DNA of 64,000 nucleotides from Conchocele bisecta. Its lineage: Eukaryota > Mollusca > Bivalvia > Lucinida > Thyasiridae. The stretch spans positions 37,754,462-37,818,461 of the forward strand of contig CM055271.1 in NCBI GenBank assembly GCA_029237695.1. The letters are read 5' to 3'. Shown here in pieces: positions 1 to 11,996 of the stretch. A program made the position numbers and the translations under genes. How positions within the stretch are numbered: position 1 is the stretch's first letter; every line of letters begins with the position of its first letter. Below the pieces are notes generated by a model that had not been told where the DNA came from, did no database searches, and saw only the letters and a list, made by a program, of their open reading frames with translations.

Positions 1-556
1 CATTATTTGTGTGGTATACACGTTCGTTCTTAACTATATAACGAATAAAAATGGTGTGGTTTGTTTTTACCTAAACTAGTTTGTGTATTCACCTCGTTTC
101 CATTTGCAATCTATTGCACTGGTTTGCGGAAAACTTCCGGGCAGTGTTCTGTATAAATGTACACCATGTTCGGACCATATTTGAATAGAAAGCAGCAACT
201 CCAATGTTGTGATACTATTATTTTAAAACATCCGATTCAAGAAAGCCACCAGTTACAAGAACGATTTACTGTATGTTGATTTCTTCATAAAACATGCGTT
301 ACACAGGCGCTAGGTTTTAGACAACTTGGTTAGTTGAGTCTAAAGTTGACGAATCTTGCAATTAATGATACGCATGTATTACAATTTTAATAAGAGGCGT
401 TGTGTTCCTTTTAGAGCATCAACACGTTGACTTGATCCGTAACTCCCAATGATCCATTACTGCCGAAGTAACTGTACATGCACCAGTTGATGGACAATCT
501 GTATGTCTATATACATGTAAGATGATAACACTATCGATGTCATGATGCACCTATCA
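1..556. other. Host intergenic DNA, no gene seen
   Basis: No long reading frame, RNA gene or recognisable repeat boundary is visible here. The sequence is moderately AT-rich and resembles other unannotated host DNA in the window. Confidence 0.5.
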
Positions 557-1065
557 ATAATTCAAGCACAAAAATATTTACACAATTCCCTAACATTTGA
601 TTGGTCCGTAGCAAGTCTCTGTCCAAAATTTATATCCCAGTAAACTCCCACGCCGAACTAATTTCCGTAACCGTCAGGCGCAGTTAAAATAGTTCTTAAG
701 AAAACGGAAAATAAACATATTTTCTTGAAGAATTTATTTCAAATGCTGGAATTATAAGGAATAAATGGCCCTTTTGTTGAATTTATCGGGGATATAAACT
801 TGGAAAAGTCGCGGGAATACTGGACGAGGCCTTCCGGTTTATACCCCGATAAATTATAAAGGCCATTCATTCCTATAATAACCAATAGGATAAAAATAAA
901 CAATTGGCGATAAAAAATTACAATTTTCGAAAAAAAAAAAAATATATTTTTTTCGAAAATTGTAATTATTTTGGCCAATTGTTTTTTTTTATCGCCAATT
1001 GTGAAAGCGGTTTTTCCAAGTTTATACCCCGATAAATTCCACAAAAAGGCAATTCATTCCTATAA
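557..1065. repeat. Foldback element, family A, copy 1
   Basis: One end begins with an AATTCAAGCAC-like string and the other closes with the AGGAATGAATGGCC motif read in reverse. The inner part is a long inverted repeat carrying GTCGCGGGAATACTGGACGA. A second inverted repeat with poly-A/poly-T arms (about 918-965) sits in the centre. The same family recurs at 12590, 14508, 18411, 22301 and 23950. It has no coding capacity, so it is presumably a non-autonomous DNA transposon moved in trans. Confidence 0.7.
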
Positions 1066-1339
1066 TGTCTTCTCCCGCAAGCGACGGACACACCACTACC
1101 GGTGTTAAGACCCATTAAAATTCGTCCGTCTAATTCCGGTATATAGGAAATAAATTTTGTATAAACATCAGGAGCTGTGATTTGTTTCTATATAGCCGAT
1201 TGGTCGGTCTTATTTGTGTAATATCCCCAGCGGAAGATTGACTGTCTAATTCCCGCTAAATGGACATTTTTACTATCTAATGTCCAAAGTTTGCCCGCCG
1301 CCCTCACGGACGGGAAAATTATTTTGTTTATTTAAAATA
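1066..1339. other. Host intergenic DNA, no gene seen
   Basis: Nothing recognisable; short reading frames only. Confidence 0.4.
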
Positions 1340-1715
1340 TTTATTTATATAATGGTGTTCAACGGCCTGTCAACAGCTATGGGAAATTTCAACCGGGTTA
1401 ACGTGATCGACTCCCGTATTTTAATTGCATCAATACGGGGAAACTCAAATTTTCCAATAGAGTATTTCCATTAACATGATTAATAAAATACATGTATGTA
1501 TTGAGCCCTGAAATTAGAATAACCTGATCTGGTGGCAGGTTCTCATCACACCAGGGTCACTTAGTCTCATCATCTAACAGTAATACGATTAACACTAATC
1601 ATACTACTCTTATAGTGGGTATAACCAGATTCAACACTCACGTACCAAAAAGCCAGATATTAAACCTGAACGCCAAAACAGGGATATCGGGGATGGTTAC
1701 ATGTAAGGATGAACA
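1340..1715 (+). repeat. SINE-like repeat, family H, diverged copy
   Basis: The string ATGGTGTTCAACGGCCTGTC, followed by text around GAGCCCTGAAATTAGAATAA and then ATAACCAGATTCAACACTCA, matches repeats at 7985-8490, 8701-9000 and 11050-11445. Shared order and polarity of these words define the family. The copy is diverged. No polymerase III boxes could be confirmed by eye, so the SINE label is tentative. Confidence 0.55.
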
Positions 1716-2034
1716 ACATCGCCAGAAGACATTGACAAGTGTATGAACCAACGAGTGCACACGACGTCTAAAGATATGTTTCATGTGCTCACTATATTAG
1801 CAATAAGTCTTTTCATGCAGCATACAAACGTGTATCGTATGATATTGCGATATTTTCTCCATCATTTTGTCAAACAAGCATAATCGTTGGCTTTAATCGC
1901 ACGTCACTTCAATTTGTGTTGTCACTATAACGATGTTCCAACCTTCTCGTGAATGAATCCATTTCAAAAGTTCGTGAAATAAGACTGGCATACTCGGGGT
2001 ATGTGATCACGTGCTTTCCGAAAGTTTGTGAACT
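1716..2034. other. Host intergenic DNA, no gene seen
   Basis: No feature recognised in this stretch. Confidence 0.4.
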
Positions 2035-2606
2035 ATTGTCTGTTTCACGAAAGCTGGCCAAATTTTACGGCTATATAAACAATTCAAAAACAAGATTTAT
2101 TTTGATAATATTAAATTAAATGAAAATTTGAGAATGAGCCTTCTTTTTATTTCATGAAATTCGGTCAAATATTGATTTTATTACGAAAAATTGATTTGTC
2201 TATGGGAATTTAACATGGGGGAAAAAGTGGTAAGGAAGTGTGGGAGGAGTCAAAAAACGAAAAATTTTGGAAATTGACTCCGAAACCTGACTAGATAGCT
2301 TGGATATGATGTAACTAAGAAAACAAAAGTTAAATTTTTAAAATCGGTCCAATATTTCTAAAATTCAAAGAAATTTCCCCATGTTAAATCCCCATAGACA
2401 TCTTCACTCCGTGAAGATGTCTATGGGGATTTAACATGGGGAAATTGTTTTTTCGTAATAAAATCAATATTTGACCAAATTTCACGAAATAAAAAGAAGG
2501 CTCATTCTTAAATTTTCCTTTAATTTAATATTATCGAAAATAATATTGTTTTTGAATTGTCTATATAGCCGTAAAATTTGGGCAGCTTTCGTGAAACAGA
2601 CTATAG
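2035..2606. repeat. Foldback element, family B2, copy 1
   Basis: The ends are CTGTTTCACGAAAGCTG and its reverse complement, enclosing long imperfect inverted arms with TTTACGGCTATATA and GAATGAGCCTTCTTTTTATT. The centre (about 2385-2430) is a near-perfect palindrome around CATCTTCACTCCGTGAAGATG. Sister copies lie at 5508-5850 and 19172-19732. It has no reading frame and is probably a non-autonomous element. Confidence 0.72.
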
Positions 2607-3099
2607 GTTTTCAGACGTGACGTATTCTTACGTCATGTTACAGTATCTTTTCTTTAGAACATTCCTAATAAAACGGACGGATTTCGATGATATATAGCGC
2701 ACCAAAGATGCTGAGTTACATGCTTTACGGTTGCGCTAAACATTCTTTATAACACCGTATAACTTTCACGAAGATTCAAGTAACGTTAATTTCTTATATT
2801 CACGTCCTCTAGATTTGTGTTTACTTTCAATTTGCCAGGAACATGTTCGTAAAAACGAGACAGTTATCTGATTTAAGCAAATTGTACAGTACAGGGCAAA
2901 CAACATTGCATTTGCTGCGCTATGTTTCCTAAAAATACGTCACTCCGTTAGAAAGAGATTAATGGAAATGTTTTGTATATATAAACACAGGACATCACGC
3001 CGTTCGGAGACCACGTGATCCCGAACCATGATGCTAATGTAGTACAAGCTACAATTATTAGTATTAGCTTTCGATATTCTCTAGAAAGCCAAAATGCAC
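2607..3099. other. Host intergenic DNA, no gene seen
   Basis: No reading frame over about 60 codons and no recognised repeat. Confidence 0.4.
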
Positions 3100-4340
3100 A
3101 ACTTCTTAAATCATTGTTAGGAGCTTAAACCATATTTTAGCCTCCTCAAACCCTAGTTTTTGGGCTATGATTTCAGATACAAACACTAGAATACACTCCC
3201 AAACCCTATGTTAGGAGCTTAAACCATATTTTAGCCTCCTCAAACCCTAGTTTTTGGGCTATGATTTCAGATACAAACACTAGAATACACTCCCAAACCC
3301 TAGTTTACGCAATTATTGTGCATTTGGCTAGTAAATGCTGTTTGAGATTGTAATTCAATAAGTCCTGCCTTTATCTCAGTTTGGAATACAAACCATCATT
3401 TATGAGAAAAAGGCAGATGGTTTCAGATAACCACTGTTTGGAGTTTAGACTGCCCAATGGTAGTTTCAGTCGCCAAATGCACAATACTTCCCATAAGCCC
3501 CTGTTTGTGAGTCTCCCGTGGGTTAGGCTTCCGGGAAACCTAAACTAGAGCATACGCTCCAAACCAGGGCTTAGGAAATGAGTGTGCAGTTGACTGGCCA
3601 TACTCCATTTATTGCATATGCACAATAATTTCCGAAAACATGGTTTGGAACTTAAACCTTACGCTTGGCTCTGTCTGCCGCGTGCACGTTAATTGCCCAA
3701 AAGCACGGTTTAACCCTTTCAACCCTAAGGAACTGGAATGGACTGTGATATGCTAATGTTCCGACCAATCCAATGGTCACAAAATGATTTTCAGATCCGT
3801 CCATTTATGAAAAGGGGGTGTTTTTGTTCTAAGAAATATGAAAATTACTTGCAAAAAGTGCAGATCCTGATGAGACGGCTCGTTACGAGCCGGCTCATCT
3901 GGATCTGCACTGTTTGTATAAACCGATATAGCGGGATTTCGGGTTCAAAGGGTTAAGAAAACTACCTTTTGGGATTGCGATTGTAAATTTATTTCTTAAA
4001 CTATAGTTTGGAGTCCAAATTAAGGTTTAAGTTTTAATTGTATTACGATCTTAAATGGCAGTTTCTGGCCAAATAATTGCTCAAGCTAAGGCTTGGGAGC
4101 CTACATCATGGTTAAGACTGTCACACAATCACTTAGGGAATTATTGTGCATATTGCAACTGAAACCACAATTTCTTTCGTCTAAACTATGGTTTAAGCTC
4201 CAAACCATTGCTTACGATGCTTACAGTGCACCCTAATTTCTTAAACTAGGGTTTAAGGAAACTACCATATGGGATTGTAATTGGCTGTTTTAGGCCAAAC
4301 TAAGGTTCGAGTCTCAGGATACTCCGGTTTATAACATTTC
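3100..4340. repeat. Degenerate repeat field with AAACCCTAG and CAATAATT words
   Basis: A unit of about 93 bp starting GTTAGGAGCTTAAACCATAT occurs twice in direct tandem (about 3117-3209 and 3210-3302). Many looser forms of AAACCCTAG/CTAGGGTTTAAG and GCACAATAATTTCC follow on both strands up to about 4330, suggesting several nested or decayed copies of one inverted-repeat family. A family L foldback element (3713-3956) is inserted in the middle. The words look telomere-like, but they are not in a regular hexamer array. Confidence 0.55.
3713..3956. repeat. Foldback element, family L, copy 1
   Basis: Ends are CCTTTCAACCCTAAGGAACT and GGGTTCAAAGGGTTAA. The core is a strong inverted repeat, GTGCAGATCCTGATGAGACG against its complement, around CTCGTTACGAG. 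Sister copies are at 43822, 49711, 57133 and 59529. Confidence 0.75.
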
Positions 4341-4879
4341 ATAGAAATACGGATGCTCATCATCAATTAACACTTGTTGTAAGTAGTGTGATGCCCATTG
4401 TATGAACTACTCGACGTCTGGTGTATTGACCGAGATGAAAACTTTCACACATGTTTTCACTTATCATTTTATCTAATTTTGCATGTACTAAGGCTTTTGA
4501 TATTACATGTATCATTTGAAGCAAACGAACCTCAAGATAAAGTCACAACATAAACTATACAACCAATTGCAGTGTTGTAGCCAGGTTCTTGCTTGTGGGT
4601 GGGGGTACGAAATCCGGATCAACTTTGGAAAGGAAGGGTTCTTCTCGGAAAAAATATCGATTTTTACAGTCATTTTCACAGATAGTGTTGATACTTCCCT
4701 CAGAAAAAAAATACACAGCTGAACAAATTTTAGGGGGTGTGTTCGCACTCCTTGCATCCTCGCCCACGACGAACTGGCTACGACACTGAACAGAGAAAAC
4801 TATCGAACATGTAATTTACAAGTTCACCTAATTTGAAACAAAGCCCTCTAACCATACTATACAAGTAAAAGTATAGAGC
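4341..4879. other. Host intergenic DNA, no gene seen
   Basis: Overlapping open frames of about 70 codons exist on both strands around 4507-4789, but they share the same DNA, have no recognisable domains and look like chance openings. Confidence 0.4.
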
Positions 4880-5307
4880 AGGGCCCGGTTGTTCAAAACA
4901 TCAATTAGCTTAACGGACTGTTAAATCCTTAACTGAATGGTTAAAATCTCTGTTAAACGGATTTTAACCATTCAGTTAAGGATTTAACAGTCCGTTAAGC
5001 TAACTGATGTTTTGAACAAGGATTTAACAGTCCGTTAAGCTAACTGATGTTTTGAACAAGGATTTAACAGTCCGTTAAGCTAACTGATGTTTTGAACAAG
5101 GTTTCTAACAGTCCGTTAAGCTAATGATGTTTTGAACAAGGATTTTAAAGTCCTTAAGCTAACTGATGTTTTGAACAAGGATCTAACAGTCCGTTAAGCT
5201 AACTGATGTTTTGAACAAGGATTTAACAGTCCGTTAAGCTAACTGATGTTTTGAACAAGGATTTAACAGTCCGTTAAGCTAACTGATGTTTTGAACAACC
5301 GGGCCCA
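4880..5307. repeat. Inverted-repeat element with internal 41-bp tandem array, family F
   Basis: The outer ends GGGCCCGGTTGTTCAAAACA and GTTTTGAACAACCGGGCCC are inverted copies. Inside, a unit of about 41 bp starting AGGATTTAACAGTCCGTTAA and ending TGATGTTTTGAACA repeats about eight times, with small indels in two units. The left part holds one unit in the opposite direction. The structure is a short inverted-repeat transposon whose one arm was amplified in tandem. Confidence 0.8.
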
Positions 5308-5507
5308 GGTGAATTGTAGCTTATTGCTACAGTAGTAAGAAGCTAGTGAACCGATGAATATCTAAAAAACATCTCGGAAGGTCTATGCTGTCATCGGCGG
5401 CATCTAAAGCAGTACTCGTAATGAATTTATGAAACAACTTTACTGTTCCATGTTGCTATATGTAATATGCTGATACATTGCAGTAGCAGTACCTTGTATA
5501 CCCGGCA

Positions 5508-5850
5508 TGAGGCTTCTTTTTATTTCGTGAAATTTCGTCAAATATTGATTTTGTTATGAACAACTATGGGAATTTAACATGGGGTAAAATAATCTGAAGC
5601 AGCTGTAGGAGGAGTCGAAAAACGAAAAATTTGGGAAATTGACTCCGAAATTTTGAAAATCGGTCCAGTATTTCTGAAATTCTAAAAAAGAAACATGGGG
5701 AAATTGTTTTTTTCGCAATAAAATCAATACTGGACCACATTTCACGAAATAATAAATTCATAAATTTCGCAAAAAAATAATATTATCAACAAAAATATAT
5801 TTTTTTTCAAACTTTATATAGCCGTAACATTTTGGCAGCTGTTCTGAAAC
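5508..5850. repeat. Foldback element, family B2, copy 2
   Basis: It shares GGCTTCTTTTTATTTCGTGA, CTATGGGAATTTAACATGGG and TATATAGCCGTAACATTTTG with the copies at 2035 and 19172. It is shorter, with one end (before 5508) apparently lost. Confidence 0.65.
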
Positions 5851-7250
5851 AGACAGTAGTATTCTCCCGATGACGTCATAATAAGTATGACAATGTATTG
5901 GTAACAACGACGAGCAGGTACCGATGCTTAGAACAAGTTCTCCTGTTCGCATTGTCGGCACGTGGGTTTGTGGGAGGAAACCAGAGTACTAGCTGTATAT
6001 TAGTCGATGCACGAACCAATTGACATAAAGTGACAATGATCGTGAAAATCTTGTCGAAGACCACGTGCTGTATGGTACATGTACGTTCACCATGACAACA
6101 CCATGTACGATATTTACGATCGTTTGCACTTAATGTAAGGGCTATATAACACTCGGACCGTTTAATAGGATAAATATTGGACAATCTGAGGCGCTCACGC
6201 TCAGTTTGTCCAATATTTAACATAATATACAGTCCTCGTTATATAACCCTGACGTAAAGTGACAATGACCTTGAAAATCGTTTATAACGTTGTCAAATAG
6301 CCCGTGTTGAATGGTACATGTACGTCGTGCACTAGGCTATGCTCAATACAATCAGACGGTTGTTGATTAAGACAGAAGAGATTGTTCGGTTTACAAACCA
6401 ATTTGGACCATAATAAAAGAAACATAAATATATTGAATCAGGTACGGTAAATGCATGGTAGATCGATAGGGACAATTCGTCTATTATTCACCGCCGCGCA
6501 AAGCTCAGGCTCAGCCAATAAAGCTGCGTGATTTCAAGCACAATGTTCAATTACTTTTAAATATTGACAGGATTAGCACAGACGGTTGTGTAGCATAAAC
6601 ACCATGATTGTCGCGTATCTTAAATCCAGGACGAGCAAACGAAGATCATAAGAGGACACTTCCGTCGTACTTGACCCACTGTCTGTCTGATGTCAACAAT
6701 CTCGAGTCGGCCATTAAGGAAACACACGCGCAATCATTTGCAATGGTGTGACGTGCTAATGTATTAATTCTGAGAATTACCGGCTTGTGTATCTTGATAC
6801 AGAATCGCCTGCATCAATCCTGCCCCGAGTATCAACGTTTCTGAACATTTAGTGGCAATGTCAACTTCATCACTACATGTAATCATCAAGTTGGTACTCT
6901 GAGCCTGAGCTGTGGTACAACTACCGCTCAGCCAATCATTTAAGTATTTTGTAAATAAAACAAATAAGCAATGTTGGCAGGATTAGCGCAGACGGCGGTG
7001 TACAACACCAGCGCTCAAGGTAAGTCATTTTTGGTGGCCATCTTGGTATTTTGGCAGCCATTTTGATTTTTATTAGAGCGCTAGCGAAGAATTATACAAA
7101 TAACATCCAAATTTGAGGTCTTTATGCAAATGAGCATATGTCGGTCGCAGCACTTAGTTTGCGGGTTGAACTTTTTAAAAACACGGGTCTTGTTATTGCA
7201 AATGTATACTAAGGGTGAGACTATTAACCACCATATTGTTTTACAAACAA
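5851..7250. other. Host intergenic DNA with remnants of repeat family G
   Basis: Two direct copies of a segment around AAAGTGACAATGA lie near 6025 and 6258, with a hairpin (TTGGACAATCTGAGGCGCTC and its complement) between them at about 6175-6220. Family G words (AGCTCAGGCTCAGCCAAT, then GATTAGCACAGACGGTTGTG or close variants) occur at about 6490-6595 and 6895-7000. No protein-coding gene is supported. Confidence 0.45.
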
Positions 7251-7735
7251 TTGTCTACTGTCTGTTCCACGTTTTGCTGCCGACGAACCATTGGCTATTA
7301 AACACATTAACTCTAAAAAATATTTAAAAGTAAGTACATTTTTATCAATAACACAAAAGTCACCCTCCCCAAAATTTTTTTTATTAAATTCCACCAAATA
7401 TTTATTCTATTGCGAAAAAACGATTTTCCTATGGGAATTTAACATGGGGGCTAAAAATAGATTTTTTTAAAATATTTTTTTTGTTTGTGGACCGATTTTC
7501 AAAATCTAACTTTTGTTTTCGTAGTTACATCATTTTCAAGCTATCTCGCCAGGTTTCGGAGTCAATTTCGAATATGTTTTGGAAACGTTTTGGAAATTGA
7601 CTCCATATTAAATTCCCATAGGAAAATCGTTTTTTCGCAATAAAATCAATATTTGATGGAATTTCATCAAATAATTTTTTTTGAGGAGGGTGATTTTTTT
7701 TGGTTATTGATGAAAAAGTACCCACTTTCACATGA
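7251..7735. repeat. Foldback element, family B, copy 1
   Basis: It begins CTGTCTGTTCCACGTTTTGC and has inverted arms carrying TTTAAAAGTA, TCATCAATAACA and CCTATGGGAATTTAACATGG with their complements. Sister copies are at 20164-20670 and 44354-44792, with half copies at 16129 and 21272. The central block (GGAGTCAATTTC...) is shared with family B2, so the two families are related. Confidence 0.7.
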
Positions 7736-7984
7736 GGATCATTTTGGGGTGTTTTAACACCAGGTTTCAGCATATTTGTAGCATTCAAAAGAAAATACTT
7801 AATCTATTGATCACGTGATGTAAGTCATGTAAACAGAATTACCGTGGCGAAAAATGTAAACGGTATCTGGGGACATGATAAGGTTGGAATTGTCTTTATT
7901 ATGAGTAGGTGAACCTATTGTTTAATTCATGCATAACCTGTACAGACCGGCTGAAGTTCATGTACAAGTAGGTCCCACAGCATC
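7736..7984. other. Host intergenic DNA, no gene seen
   Basis: Nothing recognisable. Confidence 0.3.
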
Positions 7985-8490
7985 CATACGAATAGTGAAA
8001 GTGTGACAGTGAGTGAGTGAGTGAGTGAATAGGGTTTAACGTCCGCTTTTCTGACATAGAGGTACAAGCCTCTTGGAGTCTACACGCAGACGGGTCAACG
8101 GGGTCGTGTCCCGTATCCACCTGTCCGAGGGGGGTAAATCCCAAGTTCAGAACTCAATATTTACAATCAAAATATATATTCAGTCCTGAAATTAGAACAA
8201 CCTGATCTGGTGCCAGGCCCTCGCCACACCAGCATCATTTATCCCATCCCCTAAAAGTAATAGGATTAGCGCTAATCTTACTTTTATATATGGGGCATAG
8301 CCCGACTCAACTCTCACATACAAGAAAGCCAAAAATGTACATGAGGGCCAAATCCGGTATAGTGGGTTCCGGAAAGTATGAACCCAATCGTTAAGCCAGT
8401 TTAGTCGCCTTTTACGACAAGCAATGGCTACTGCAGCACTATTCTCAGGATCAGTTGATCCCGCCCCGGTGCCTGCACGGGGCGAAAGTG
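7985..8490 (+). repeat. SINE-like repeat, family H, with GTGA microsatellite
   Basis: A (GTGA)n run at about 8005-8027 is followed by GAATAGGGTTTAACGTCC and the family words TTCAGTCCTGAAATTAGAAC, CTGATCTGGTGCCAGG and ACAAGAAAGCC. The tail reaches GATCCCGCCCCGGTGCCTGC. I recall the GTGA run followed by GGTTTAACG as common in bivalve interspersed repeats, which is knowledge rather than a search result. Confidence 0.6.
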
Positions 8491-8700
8491 TGACAGATTG
8501 GCCTTATTGCATGGGATTCAGTTAAAGTATTATATTAAAAACCATTTGGTGTGTTCTAACCTCTATATTACTGGCTGTTAACCCATATACGATATCCTCA
8601 ATTATATTTTATACAGATCCACGTACGGCCCAAACATGAGTATACGTCTCATCCGTTTGTACTATGTCTATAATCGACCATTCGTTGATATTGAATGATT

Positions 8701-9000
8701 TATGTATTGGTGTTTAACGGCCCATCATCAGCTAAAGTAATTTAATGGCGGGACGATGGGTTCATTTAACCTGCTGCATTAGGGGGGGGGGGGGGGTCCC
8801 ACAATCAGAACTGAATAATTAAATTTGAATGTAAAATTAGCTCTGCAATTAGAATTACATGAGCTAGTGCCAGGTCCATATCACTACAAACTCACTTGGC
8901 CCCTTCCCCTAAAAGTAATACGCAGTCTGGATTAATTACTATTACGGATATAACCAGATTCAACTTTCACATACAAGAAAGCCAAAGACGTGCCTGAGGA
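8701..9000 (+). repeat. SINE-like repeat, family H
   Basis: It carries TTGGTGTTTAACGGCCCATC, a G-run at about 8780-8796, then the same ordered words as the 11050 copy (AGAATTACATGAGCTAGTGC, CACTTGGCCCCTTCC, ATAACCAGATTCAACTTTCA). The homopolymer makes its length uncertain. Confidence 0.6.
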
Positions 9001-9003
9001 TCA

Positions 9004-9312
9004 GACTAGTAGCCGATTTCATCAAAATTGCAAAGTATACGTTTCTAGCAAAGTATACTTTGAGGGAGTAATCATTGATTTTTCCGAAATGCATTATGTC
9101 ATATAGAACTAACGACTGCATATATTTGATGATTAAAAGTATGCATAATTATTATACTGAATTTATTACATTATCACAGCCAAAATGGCTGTGATAATGT
9201 AATAAATTCAGTATAATAAAAATTAACAAATTTATCCTAAAATTGAAAATTTCTCCCTCAATGTATACTTTGCTAGAAAAGTATACTTTGCAATATTGGT
9301 GAAATAGGCTAC
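9004..9312. repeat. Foldback element, family D, copy 1
   Basis: Inverted ends carry GTAGCCGATTTCATC and GGTGAAATAGGCTAC. Next to them are GCAAAGTATACTTT and GAGGGAG motifs. The centre is a near-perfect palindrome, TTATTACATTATCACAGCC around AAAATGG. Other copies are at 13484 (partial), 24757 and 61750. Confidence 0.78.
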
Positions 9313-10426
9313 ATTCCGGTAAGAATGAAACCCGATCGTCAAATTACCCATTGCATGCTTAAAAAACCAACCACCTCCTATCGACCGGTCCACATGTGCC
9401 ATGTCTGGGTGTACACAATTAGTGTCTTAAACGGTACACATCAGGATGCAACGAAGCCGAGGTTAACAGCGAAAACACAAATCGATTTGTACAATCGATG
9501 CTCTTCTAGACTTTCATATTCATATGTGGGCATCAAGAGAAAACGGTGCTCGTTGCATTGGCGAACAATGTCGACGCTGATCAGACTGCGCACATGCGCA
9601 GTCTGATCAGCGTCAACATTGCTCGTGAATCGATGGTGAAGCGCTATTTGCACTTCTAATGACATGTTTGGGTAGTATACGCAACACGGAAGCAAGATGG
9701 GTATAGTATACATTGGTTAGATAGTAAAACAGGCATAATTGTGACACGACTCGCAATGTATAAGTGGATTACATGCAATCAGAGAATAAACGACTGTCAT
9801 TACTTGGGAAGACATACAATCTGTATGTCAACAGTGCAGGCTCAGCGTGATGGTACATGCGGGTCATAGACTACTAAAACAAGAAATGGCACATCGTTAA
9901 ACGAAGATTATCACATATACTGGCAGGATTGATGATAAAATAAAAATAATAAAAAAATAACATTTCCGTTTTATAAATTTGCCTTATAAACAGGGTGAAC
10001 ATAAGTCCTCAGTGACCTTGACCTTGGGCGGTCGAACGTGGCAGCATTAATAATACAAAATGAAAAAATAAAAATAAGAACAATTTTTGTTAACAGTTTT
10101 GCCTTACACATTTGCCTGACAAACAAGGTGAACATTGGACGGTCGGGCGTGGGTCGTATGCAAAACAATGCACCATCCCTGGACAAATATTATCAAAATC
10201 AGTGAAGCGGTTCATGACTTATTGACAAATAAAAGGTGATACTAACGCACGCCCGTACATGTACTAACGCTATATTCCCACTGGCCTATCCGCGAGGGGA
10301 TAATTCAAGTTGATCGTAATTGGGAGTATACAACCGCTAACCGCCTGCGTTAATCTTGCCTAGCATTAAATGTTTATGAATAACTATTGACAAAGCCAAC
10401 TGGCAATGCAGAACTTTTCTTATCTG
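9313..10426. other. Host intergenic DNA, small palindromes only
   Basis: A 42-bp palindrome, ACGCTGATCAGACTGCGCAC around CATG, lies at about 9573-9614. Around 9960-10190 two loosely similar direct segments carry TTGCCTTA, ACAAGGTGAACAT and GGTCGGGCGTGG forms. No gene is supported. Confidence 0.4.
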
Positions 10427-10680
10427 GGGCCTTTTCACTAAACTCCGTACGACTAAAATGTTCGTAAGATCAATTTTAGGATCGTCTGTAAATTTCTATT
10501 GATGGATTTACATGTATTGAGCATAGGCTGCATATGCAGCCTATGCTCAATAAATGTAAATCCAATAATTGTTTACAAGAAAACAATGTAAATATGAAAT
10601 GTACAGTACTACACTGTACAGACTATCATAATTGTGCACTTACGAACAGTTTTGTCGTACGAAGCTTAGTGAAACGCCCC
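10427..10680. repeat. Foldback element, family C, copy 1
   Basis: Ends are TTTTCACTAAACTCCGTACG and its complement. Arms contain AAATGTTCGTAAG and GATTTACATGTATTGAGCAT. The centre is TAGGCTGCATATGCAGCCTA. It matches copies at 16897, 17426 and 49490. Confidence 0.78.
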
Positions 10681-11049
10681 CTGAGCTGTAGCACAGCTAA
10701 GACTCAGCCAATCAAGCTGTTTCATTTCACGCACAATATACACGTATTTTGAAATAAAGAAATTGACAAATAAATACAAGATTAGCACAGGCGGTAGTGT
10801 ACATATAATATGTATACATTTAACATCCTGATAGCCATGTCAAACATTTTAACTCCAAACAACAGGACACGCATATTGGTATATTGTACTATATCTCGTA
10901 AATATATGGAGTACGTGTAACATGGCAAATATGTTTGCCTAAGACTCGCGAGTTGCAATCTGCTCTTTCACTGATATCGGCACTACTATCATCTATGTGT
11001 GATGAGAGTGTAAATTATTAATATAAACTGACCAAGAGCGTGATATACA
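10681..11049. other. Host intergenic DNA with family G end
   Basis: AGCTGTAGCACAGC and GATTAGCACAGGCGGTAGTG (about 10683-10800) mark one arm of family G. The rest is unassigned. Confidence 0.4.
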
Positions 11050-11445
11050 ATACATGTTTGTTTGTTTGTTTATTGGTGATTAACGGCCTATCAACAGCAA
11101 AGGTCATGTAAGGCCGGGCAAACGGGTTCGATCCCGGTGTAACCTGCTGCATGGGGGGGGGGGGGGGAATCCCAAAATCAGAACGGAATATTTACATCGA
11201 GAAAAAATATATTCAGCCCTGAAATTAGAATAACCTGACATGGTGCCAGGTCCATACCACACCACGTCACTTGGCCCCTTTCCCTAAAATAGGATTACGA
11301 ATAATCGTAATACTCACATAAGGGGTATAACCAGATTCTACTGTCACAAACAAAATGCCAAAGACGTATGTGAGGGCCAAACCAGGTATCCGGTCGGAAT
11401 TTCCGGTAAGGATGAACCCCTATCGTTAAATTACCCATCGCATAC
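11050..11445 (+). repeat. SINE-like repeat, family H, best preserved copy
   Basis: It starts with a GTTT run (about 11056-11070), then GGTGATTAACGGCCTATCAA, GGGTTCGATCCCGGTGTAAC, a G-run (about 11152-11168), TTCAGCCCTGAAATTAGAAT and ACATACGTCTTTG-like text on the reverse strand. GGTTCGATCCC resembles a tRNA B box, hinting at a tRNA-related SINE. This is inference. Confidence 0.65.
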
Positions 11446-11789
11446 TCCCACATGCCATCCAATACAATTCATGTACATATACGTAAGTTTGGCATTGGAA
11501 CATCTTGTCTAAACGCTAAACCTTTGATAAATGGGTCTGAAGAATGCTACGTTTCTGTAAATAAAGTTTTGATTAAAAGTAAGATTGGTAAGGAGATATG
11601 TGACGATATTTTGGATGGCCACACGACACAACTACCATGTTGGACGATGTCCCCAAATGATTAATCTCAGAGAAAACATTACATCAAAGTTCAACTTTAA
11701 GTGGTGATGTGTAGGACCGTTCACCAACGCTTAGTGTCCATATCTGTGCAGATCCCTATCAGACTGTGCGGATGTGACACTGGTCACAA
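11446..11789. other. Host intergenic DNA, no gene seen
   Basis: A 70-codon open frame at 11452-11664 has no recognisable domain and no supporting context. Confidence 0.35.
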
Positions 11790-11996
11790 GTGAAACATTT
11801 TTGATATCTGTCAATACGACCTAATCACTGCGTATGAAAAGGTGCGGTGGCTGAGGTTATTTGTATTGCAATTTACAGCCATCTGTAGGTGTTGACGGGA
11901 TAAATATAATAGTAGGTTAGTGCCGTGCATGGGAAACAATATCTGGCAATGCGTAGGAAACGGGATGTGCTCGGCAGAGCCTCGCCCATCCCGTTT
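11790..11996 (-). repeat. Palindromic element, family J, cut by the assembly gap
   Basis: This is the reverse-complement form of about 45017-45290: it shares GATATCTGTCAATACGACCT, AATCACTGCGTA, GGTGTTGACGGGATAAATA, GTAGGTTAGTGCCGTG and GAAACGGGATG. The right arm is missing because the N run begins inside the hairpin. Confidence 0.75.

Noticed and set aside
3100..3305. Interstitial telomere repeat
   Set aside because: AAACCCTAG words are not in a regular hexamer array and belong to a 93-bp duplicated unit.
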